Under the pieces are notes generated by a model. It had not been told where the DNA came from. It was given only the letters and a program-made list of their open reading frames with translations, and did no database searches. From positions 62,001 through 126,000 of the forward strand of contig JAFXFM010000002.1 in NCBI GenBank assembly GCA_017520545.1: a stretch of 64,000 nucleotides of DNA, written 5' to 3'. Position numbers and translations under genes: made by a program. Below are positions 58,309-64,000 of this stretch, one piece after another (positions within the stretch are counted from its first letter, which is position 1; the number at the start of each line of letters is the position of its first letter). Origin of the DNA: Alistipes sp. GTDB lineage: Bacteria; Bacteroidota; Bacteroidia; Bacteroidales; Rikenellaceae.

Positions 58309-58858
58309 TCTCTGCACCCCATTCGTATCTTTCACACTCTATGCCGAGCATTGCCGTAACACGCTCGGTAACGGTTTGGCATACCGCCTCGATAGTTTCG
58401 GGACGCGAATAGAACGATGGTGTAGCGGGTAAAATTACAGCTCCCGCTTCGGTGAGTGCGGTCATATTGCGAAGGTGTATCAACGAATATGGTGTTTCGC
58501 GCACCACAAAAATAAGCCGTCTGCGCTCCTTCAACATAACATCTGCCGCGCGCTCAATCAGCGTTTGCGACACACCCGAAGCCACTCTGCCGATAGTACC
58601 GACGCTCGAAGGTACAACCACCATTGCATCCCAACGTGCCGAGCCACTTGCCGGCGAAGCGAAGAGGTTGTCGTTTTCGAACTCCTCAATCTTTTCCGAC
58701 CGAGGTATTGTTTCGCCTTCGTGCGAAACCACCGCACGGGCGTTCGCGCTGTAAATAACCGCTATACGCTCTACCTCGTTACTCTCGACAAGTGTCGCAA
58801 GGAGTTGTCGTGCATAAATCGCACCGCTTGCTGCCGTTATCGCCACCACCACCTTCAT
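58304..58858 (-). CDS. ubiX: Flavin prenyltransferase UbiX
   Basis: Makes prenylated FMN, the cofactor of UbiD-type decarboxylases. The 184-residue flavoprotein has the start VVAITAASGAIYARQLL, VVPSSVGTIGRVASGVSQTLIERAADV and the end motif RETPYSLIHLRNM, all typical. Its ATG overlaps the stop of the deacetylase gene by 1 nt. No ubiD is in the window. Confidence 0.93.
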   Translation of the reverse strand: MKVVVAITAASGAIYARQLLATLVESNEVERIAVIYSANARAVVSHEGETIPRSEKIEEFENDNLFASPASGSARWDAMVVVPSSVGTIGRVASGVSQTLIERAADVMLKERRRLIFVVRETPYSLIHLRNMTALTEAGAVILPATPSFYSRPETIEAVCQTVTERVTAMLGIECERYEWGAES

Positions 58859-59466
58859 TATAACTCAATTGCTTTACATTTTAGACCAAGTTGCTCAATT
58901 CGTTCCAGCGTCTTCGGAAGGACGTAACTCATATTTGCGAACGCCTTCTCACTGTCGTGGAAGAGAATTATCGACCCACCTTTAATATGCGGTAACACCC
59001 CTTTCAGGCACCTTTCGCGCGGAAGTTTGCGATTGTAGTCGCGAGAAACAATGCTCCACATCACAACCCTATAACGTTGTGCCACGGCTCGCAATTGCGA
59101 CGATGTGATACGGGCATAGGGTGGGCGAAAAAGGTTGCTCTGCACCGAGTAGGAGGCAAAATCGACATCCTCCAAATATCCCTCCAACGACATTCCGATA
59201 CCCTTTTGGTGCGAATATGTATGGTTGCCTACGACGTGTCCGTCGGCAAGAATCTTCTCGTAGAGGTCGGGGTATCGCTCCACGTTTTTGCCAAGCACAA
59301 AGAATGTCGCCTTGGCATCGTATCTCTTCAAAGTCTTTAATATCCACTCCGTAACTCCCGGGGTAGGACCGTCGTCGAAGGTTATATATACGCCTCGTTC
59401 GTCCTCGATTTGCCAGATCAAATCGGGAAACATATTACGTATAAACTTTGGGGGCGAAATTTTCAT
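58858..59466 (-). CDS. Polysaccharide deacetylase (NodB-homology domain)
   Basis: A 202-residue enzyme without an evident signal peptide. The ATG at 59466 (MKISPPKFIRNMF) is preferred over a TTG three codons earlier. NodB motifs: TFDDGPTPG (metal-binding and catalytic aspartates near residues 33-34), HTYSH (metal histidines near 85-89), RPPY (near 117) and IILFHDS (catalytic histidine near 172). Such enzymes remove acetyl groups from peptidoglycan or other glycans. Translation is coupled to ubiX, a pairing I cannot explain by function. Confidence 0.88.
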   Translation of the reverse strand: MKISPPKFIRNMFPDLIWQIEDERGVYITFDDGPTPGVTEWILKTLKRYDAKATFFVLGKNVERYPDLYEKILADGHVVGNHTYSHQKGIGMSLEGYLEDVDFASYSVQSNLFRPPYARITSSQLRAVAQRYRVVMWSIVSRDYNRKLPRERCLKGVLPHIKGGSIILFHDSEKAFANMSYVLPKTLERIEQLGLKCKAIEL

Positions 59467-59515
59467 CACTTCCAACCTTTAACCACTGCAAATATAGGGA
59501 TTTTTCGGCAAAAAA

Positions 59516-59545
59516 TTTGTGAATAAAAAAAATTGCCTAACTTTG
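59516..59545 (+). promoter_or_regulatory. Promoter of the DUF4837 gene
   Basis: TTTG at 59516-59519 and TAACTTTG at 59538-59545 with an 18-bp spacer. It decides against the longer frame that starts at 59533. Confidence 0.75.
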
Positions 59546-59604
59546 TTAGACGAAAAATATGGCACTGCGAGTGCAAAGTTGTAAATTTCCAAAAAGATAC
59601 CCCT

Positions 59605-60639
59605 ATGAAATGGTTATTCAAGATTGTTTTTGTTGTTGCAGCGCTGCTTTCGGCTGTTGGTTGCGATAGTTCCACAATATCAGGTACGAAGAAGACCGCA
59701 CAAGGTGCCCCGTACGAGGTACTTGTGGTCTGCAACGGCCCGGAGTGGGAGAGCGAACTCGGCAAAGAGTTGCGCAAGGTGCTTCAAAAGCCCGTAGAGA
59801 TGTTGAATCAGGTGGAGCCGATGTTCGATGTTGTGCGCATCACTCAGCGCGACTTCAAACATCTCCTACCTTCATATCGCAACATCATCAAGGTCATCTG
59901 CTCGCCGAGCGTATCGCAGACTGCAATCCTTGCAAAATATGACGAGGTGGCATCGCCACAGATAGTTTTAACTCTCCAAGGTCCTACTACTGAAGCGATG
60001 GTCGAATACCTCGAAAAGAATGGTGAAAGCCTGCGTCAGGTGCTCGAAATGGCGGAGCGCGAGCGCACGATTTCCATCGCCAAGAAGCGCGGAGCCAAGG
60101 AGGTCGAGCGACTTATCAGCGAAAAATTCGGCGTAAACATCCCTCTGTCGAGTGGCTACCTCTTCCGTGCCGAGAGCGAAGACTTCCTTTGGATATCGAA
60201 CGAATATCCGGCTGCAAGTCAGGGACTCTTCATCTACACGCACCCATTTACAGGTGCATCGAGCGTTACGACCAAGGCTCTTGTCGCTGCCCGCAACAAC
60301 TTTGCAAAGCGTATTCCGGGCCCGTCGAAGGGTTCGTATATGACCACCGTTAAGCGTATTCCAAACCTCGAAGATAACGGCTATGTCGATTTTACGCCGT
60401 CGCGCAAAACACTCAATATCAACGGTCGTGATTGGGTTGAGTTGCGCGGTTTTTGGGACGTCGAGGGCGACTTTATGGGTGGTCCGTTCGTAAGTTACAC
60501 CACTCTCGACGAGAATAGCGGCAAGTTGCTCACTATCGACTGCTACGTCTATTCGCCAAAAGAGGATAAGCGAAACTTCCTCCGCCCGCTCGAACATATA
60601 GTTTACGGAGTAACATTCCCTGAAAAAACCGAGAAATAA
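59605..60639 (+). CDS. DUF4837-family lipoprotein
   Basis: A 344-residue lipoprotein; the start at 59605 gives MKWLFKIVFVVAALLSAVGC with a lipobox, while the longer frame starts inside the promoter. Characteristic stretches of the Bacteroidetes-restricted DUF4837 family: YEVLVVCNGPEWES, EPMFDVVRITQRDFKHLL, YPAASQGLFIYTHPF and RGFWDVEGDFMGGPFVSY. The function of the family is unknown. The glycerophosphodiesterase gene follows after 7 bp. Confidence 0.88.
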   Translation: MKWLFKIVFVVAALLSAVGCDSSTISGTKKTAQGAPYEVLVVCNGPEWESELGKELRKVLQKPVEMLNQVEPMFDVVRITQRDFKHLLPSYRNIIKVICSPSVSQTAILAKYDEVASPQIVLTLQGPTTEAMVEYLEKNGESLRQVLEMAERERTISIAKKRGAKEVERLISEKFGVNIPLSSGYLFRAESEDFLWISNEYPAASQGLFIYTHPFTGASSVTTKALVAARNNFAKRIPGPSKGSYMTTVKRIPNLEDNGYVDFTPSRKTLNINGRDWVELRGFWDVEGDFMGGPFVSYTTLDENSGKLLTIDCYVYSPKEDKRNFLRPLEHIVYGVTFPEKTEK

Positions 60640-60646
60640 TAGAACT

Positions 60647-61711
60647 ATGAAACGACAACTAACCCTCTGTACCCTACTTTTTGCTGCCGTAATCGTAGTA
60701 GCACAACCTCTGCCCAAGATGTTTGCGCATCGTGGTTGTTGGAGCAAAATTGTTCCCGAAAACTCCATTCCTGCCGTAGGTCGTGCTGCACAGCACGGAT
60801 ATATGGGTATCGAATTGGACGTCCGCCTTACAAGCGACGGCAAGATGGTTATTATGCACGATAAGTGGCTCAACCGCACCTGCCGTAACGCCTCGGACTA
60901 CTCGAAACTCTCCGAGAAGGTAGCGGTGAAAGATATCACCTTCAAGGAGTTGCGCGAAAACTACGTTTTGGCGTCGCCAAACCCCGAATATCGCACCCAA
61001 GTTCCAACTTTGGAGGAGATTTTAAAAGAGTGCAAAAAGCATAGAATTATCCCTATGCTCCATAGCAAGTATGTGGAGTCGTACCGCTTGGCGCAGAGGA
61101 TTATGGGTAACGATTGGGTGTGTTTCGATAGCCACGTGGAGAGTTTGATGGAGTGCCGAAAGTTTTCGAAGTGCCTGATTCTATACGCCATAAGGAAAAA
61201 CACTGCCGAGGGAGCCTTCGATGTGCTGGCGCAGTTGGGCGGCAAGGTGGGCGTATCGTCTATGGAGCGTGAGGCTCTCACCCGCGAGCGCATTAAGCGT
61301 TTCCGCGACCTCGGCTACGAGGTGCAGGCGTCGATTTATCGTTGCCCACGCGAGGCGTATGCCGTGCGCGACGGCGTTTCGATACTCCTCTCCGACTACG
61401 CTCTTATGCCCGACCCAAGCAACAACCCCGTAAAGGTTGTAACACTCGAGACGCAGGAGTTGGCGCAGGGACAAACCATCACCATTTCGGCAGACAAGAA
61501 GGTTGCAAATGGCGGTTGCGCTATCGAAATTGAGGCGGAGGGCACTATCGAGATTGCTCTCGACAAGGATAAACTCTATACACTACATAACAACGGCTCG
61601 CACTGCGACCGCGTAGGTATGCGCTTTATCAACCGCAAGGGCTATGTTAAGTTACACGGTGTTGAGCCAAGCAAAATCAAGTCGGCGAAGATCTATTTCT
61701 ACGAGTTTTAG
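60647..61711 (+). CDS. Secreted glycerophosphodiester phosphodiesterase
   Basis: Hydrolyses glycerophosphodiesters from lipid turnover. A signal peptide (to about residue 20) precedes the GDPD barrel: FAHRGCWSKIVPENS (catalytic histidine-arginine and metal glutamate-asparagine), ELDVRLTSDGKMVIMHD and the IPMLHSK strand. Residues about 265-354 form an additional C-terminal beta domain (VVTLETQELAQGQTITIS...). Co-transcription with the DUF4837 gene is likely (7-bp gap). Confidence 0.9.
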   Translation: MKRQLTLCTLLFAAVIVVAQPLPKMFAHRGCWSKIVPENSIPAVGRAAQHGYMGIELDVRLTSDGKMVIMHDKWLNRTCRNASDYSKLSEKVAVKDITFKELRENYVLASPNPEYRTQVPTLEEILKECKKHRIIPMLHSKYVESYRLAQRIMGNDWVCFDSHVESLMECRKFSKCLILYAIRKNTAEGAFDVLAQLGGKVGVSSMEREALTRERIKRFRDLGYEVQASIYRCPREAYAVRDGVSILLSDYALMPDPSNNPVKVVTLETQELAQGQTITISADKKVANGGCAIEIEAEGTIEIALDKDKLYTLHNNGSHCDRVGMRFINRKGYVKLHGVEPSKIKSAKIYFYEF

Positions 61712-61764
61712 AACAATCGCTCCGCATCGCACCTCATCGCACCACCTCTCATTTGCCACATCGC

Positions 61765-64000
61765 CTATTCAGAGAAAGCCATTTGTGCCTTCATTCGAAT
61801 AGTAAGCGGTAGCGGACCATCGCCATATTTCGAGCCTGAGGTTTGGAACTGTACTCCCGTATAACTTTCGGGTTTAACCTCAGCCGAATTTGTGCTTACA
61901 AGGTAGTAGCCGCTCGTACCATAGAAGCCCACGCCAACGGGGATATCCACCACTACGCCATTCGAGAATGCCTGAACATCCTCGATTGTAATACTCACTT
62001 TGGTGGCGCTGCTCGTGAAAGTATCGTTCGAGATGTAGAAGCCCTGACTCTTGGCGGTAAAGGTAACCTCTACATAATTTGGCATTCCTGCCACATCCTT
62101 GACCGTAGCACCTTTCTTCTTCGGGTTCTCTATAAAGTTCGATGCAGAGATATAGTAATTTGGTCGGGAAGTGGTGCTTGCATTAACCATATATGGGGTG
62201 GTATCGAGGCGATAGGTTGCAATCGGCAGATACTTACCGCTCACAAAGTCAATTCCGCGAATTTCGATATAGTCCTCATAGACATTGATAATTGCACCCT
62301 CCGAGCCCGCAGTATTATCCACGCGTGTAGAGCCATTCGAGGTTATAGGTGCTCCGCACGACGGCACGTGAACACACCAACCCGAGGTGGGTTGTAAGGC
62401 GGCATTGTAAGTACGATAGATATTGGCCCTATCCTGAAACTTTTGCAACCACCACTCCCAATGCGAGTGCCCGCTAAACCAAATGCTATTAACATAGCGG
62501 TCGCAGAGTGCTTCGAGTCGTTCCAACTGCGCACCTTTCAACCAATTACCCGACGGATATATGCCATTGAGATTACCCGCACGGTCGGGGAAGAAGAGGT
62601 GTGTGATAATGAAGCAACGTTCATTTCTGTACTCCTCCAATTTGCTCTCCAACCACGTCAGATGGTAGTCGAGGTAAGCCGCCGAGAAGTTCCAGCGCTC
62701 CATACCGAGGAAGAGGTAGTGGTCGGTCCTGTCGCCACACTCCACCGAGCGCTCAAACACAAGTGGCAAGCCTGTATATTGAGTCCAAAGCTCAGGGTTA
62801 ATACCGCTTGTTGTGGCGTCGTGATTGCCCGAAGTTGTATATATAGGTGCATTCGACAAGGCCGCAACCGCTGCCCAACTCTGATACTCCGCCTCTTTGC
62901 CGTTTTGGGTAATATCGCCGCAAATGCAGGTATGAGCAACACCCTTGGCGTTGAAAAATTTCAGCGCCCTCTCAAAATCCGTATCGGGATTAATCTCTGC
63001 ACGACCTATGTGAACGTCCGACAACAAACCAAAGCTATACAACAACCTCTGCTCGGGAACATCAGGTCGAATAGGTTGCTCGGCAATAGCAATCGAGCCT
63101 TGACGCTCACCCGACGAGTTGTAGATGCCGATATTTTTCGCTTCGCGAGGTGGTCTGTTCTCGGCTATAAAATCCTCATAATAAGCAATTTCGTTCGCCG
63201 TAAGAGTGCAAATTTCGGCATAGTCCGCCAACGGCTGTCCGTCCTCACCCTCGTAGAACAATGTATATATGCCCGCCTCAACAGGCTCAACCTTGATGCG
63301 ATTATCCTCGGTAATCTCACCGGTAGCTCTTTTCTCCTCTCGAAGATTGATGCGAACAGTGTAGGATTTTCCACTCACCCAATTGTAGCAGTTGCTGCCA
63401 TTCAGCTCCGCCAACTTCGACGCCTCCAATTGGAAAACAACCTGCTCCGCATCGTCGCTTTTTACGCTGAAATTCAACGTTTTACCTTTTAACGCATCAC
63501 TCTCCGACAACGGCATCGCCAAGGCGTAGGCGATGTAGTTTTCGCCGGCAGCAATAGTACCGTTTTTGATATTTACCGCCACCTTACTGTGTCCGCCCTT
63601 GCCAAAGAATACCCCTGCTTCACTGCTGCTCCAATCGAACGCCACGCCTGCCGATTTCGATGCAATCGCCTCCTCGGAATCGGCACTTATCGACACTCCC
63701 TGCAACACAATGTCGTGCGAAGTGGAGTTGGTAACCACAAAGCGGAATGTTACGGGTATATGCTTGAAATTCAACGTTGTGCGCTCGCCATTATAGGCTG
63801 CGATGGCATACATATACATATTCGGACGAAGGAACGCTGGCTCTTGATTTGCGGTCTGTTCGAATGTTGCAGGCATCTCGATATGGCAAAGGTGTTGCCC
63901 ATTGTCAGCCCTCTCTTCGACCTGAACATTGCCCGCTACGGCATAGCAATACTTTGCCTTCTGCAAATCCTCGCTATTGTAGTAAAGTACCGTTTGGAGG
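61765..64000 (-). CDS. Surface metallophosphoesterase with fimbrillin-like N-terminus (5' partial)
   Basis: The frame is open to the right edge, so the start lies outside; the apparent TTG start at 63966 is internal. The N-terminal 200 residues resemble fimbrillin/Mfa-like domains (FLRPNMYMYAIAAYN, VTFRFVVTNSTSHDIVLQGVSI, SGKSYTVRINL). The calcineurin-like domain begins near residue 320 of the seen part with DVHIG, then GDITQNG, SGNHDAT, FIITHLF and GHSHWEW, a full set of metal ligands. About 180 residues of beta domain follow. It is probably a surface phosphodiesterase or phosphatase; the substrate is unknown. Confidence 0.8.
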   Translation of the reverse strand, partial: LQTVLYYNSEDLQKAKYCYAVAGNVQVEERADNGQHLCHIEMPATFEQTANQEPAFLRPNMYMYAIAAYNGERTTLNFKHIPVTFRFVVTNSTSHDIVLQGVSISADSEEAIASKSAGVAFDWSSSEAGVFFGKGGHSKVAVNIKNGTIAAGENYIAYALAMPLSESDALKGKTLNFSVKSDDAEQVVFQLEASKLAELNGSNCYNWVSGKSYTVRINLREEKRATGEITEDNRIKVEPVEAGIYTLFYEGEDGQPLADYAEICTLTANEIAYYEDFIAENRPPREAKNIGIYNSSGERQGSIAIAEQPIRPDVPEQRLLYSFGLLSDVHIGRAEINPDTDFERALKFFNAKGVAHTCICGDITQNGKEAEYQSWAAVAALSNAPIYTTSGNHDATTSGINPELWTQYTGLPLVFERSVECGDRTDHYLFLGMERWNFSAAYLDYHLTWLESKLEEYRNERCFIITHLFFPDRAGNLNGIYPSGNWLKGAQLERLEALCDRYVNSIWFSGHSHWEWWLQKFQDRANIYRTYNAALQPTSGWCVHVPSCGAPITSNGSTRVDNTAGSEGAIINVYEDYIEIRGIDFVSGKYLPIATYRLDTTPYMVNASTTSRPNYYISASNFIENPKKKGATVKDVAGMPNYVEVTFTAKSQGFYISNDTFTSSATKVSITIEDVQAFSNGVVVDIPVGVGFYGTSGYYLVSTNSAEVKPESYTGVQFQTSGSKYGDGPLPLTIRMKAQMAFSE

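Overview
The window looks like a chromosomal segment from a gut-type member of the Bacteroidales, most likely Rikenellaceae/Alistipes-like; the genus is an inference. Grounds: repeated promoters of the Bacteroidetes form TTTG-N18-20-TAnnTTTG, a Bacteroidetes-type RNA polymerase omega subunit, a DUF4837 protein, BACON and BspA-type lipoproteins, a fimbrillin-like domain, and tRNA genes without encoded CCA. About 45 protein genes, three tRNA genes and one strong non-coding RNA candidate can be supported. Both end genes run off the window.

Layout. 1-15.5 kb is housekeeping on the plus strand: an outer-membrane metallopeptidase-like protein, a class A penicillin-binding protein, asd, bamD, rpoZ, coaBC, recN, a BtuFCD-type uptake operon whose binding-protein gene is frameshifted by a 7-bp repeat array, and a family 2 glycosidase. 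15.6-16.1 kb holds rpsT and tRNA-Glu. 16.5-23.3 kb is a four-gene surface lipoprotein operon that includes a 50-residue protein. 23.3-27.7 kb carries two related MORN-like secreted proteins. 28.3-34.6 kb has tRNA-Cys, deoC, galE, an ABC-2 exporter, a purine permease and tRNA-His.

35-46.4 kb is the accessory part: three paralogous SH3-domain lipoproteins, a membrane Ser/Thr kinase with a divergent regulator-like gene, a PH-like protein, a secreted hydrolase, and an islet bounded by two copies of a structured repeat (element A, 41216-41619; element B, 44217-44580). The islet contains a multi-hairpin ncRNA candidate and a lipoprotein gene of clearly different codon use. 46.6-64 kb returns to ordinary genes: rubrerythrin, a TonB receptor, nadC, a DUF2156-GNAT protein, a SulP transporter, an alpha-oxoamine synthase, pyrH-tlpA-frr, a NlpC/P60-like lipoprotein, a polysaccharide deacetylase-ubiX pair, DUF4837, a glycerophosphodiesterase and a surface metallophosphoesterase.

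Three non-coding patterns stand out. (1) Elements A and B share a near-identical 98-bp 3' module but carry long hairpins of different sequence and similar shape. (2) Many short spacers are built from 7-bp units (AACGGAA, NNATTAG, NNCTAAC, AAAAATT), and one such array sits inside a coding sequence where its copy number decides the reading frame. (3) tRNA-Cys and tRNA-His are each followed by extra copies of their own 3' end plus a terminator. I found no reverse transcriptase, integrase, transposase or CRISPR array.
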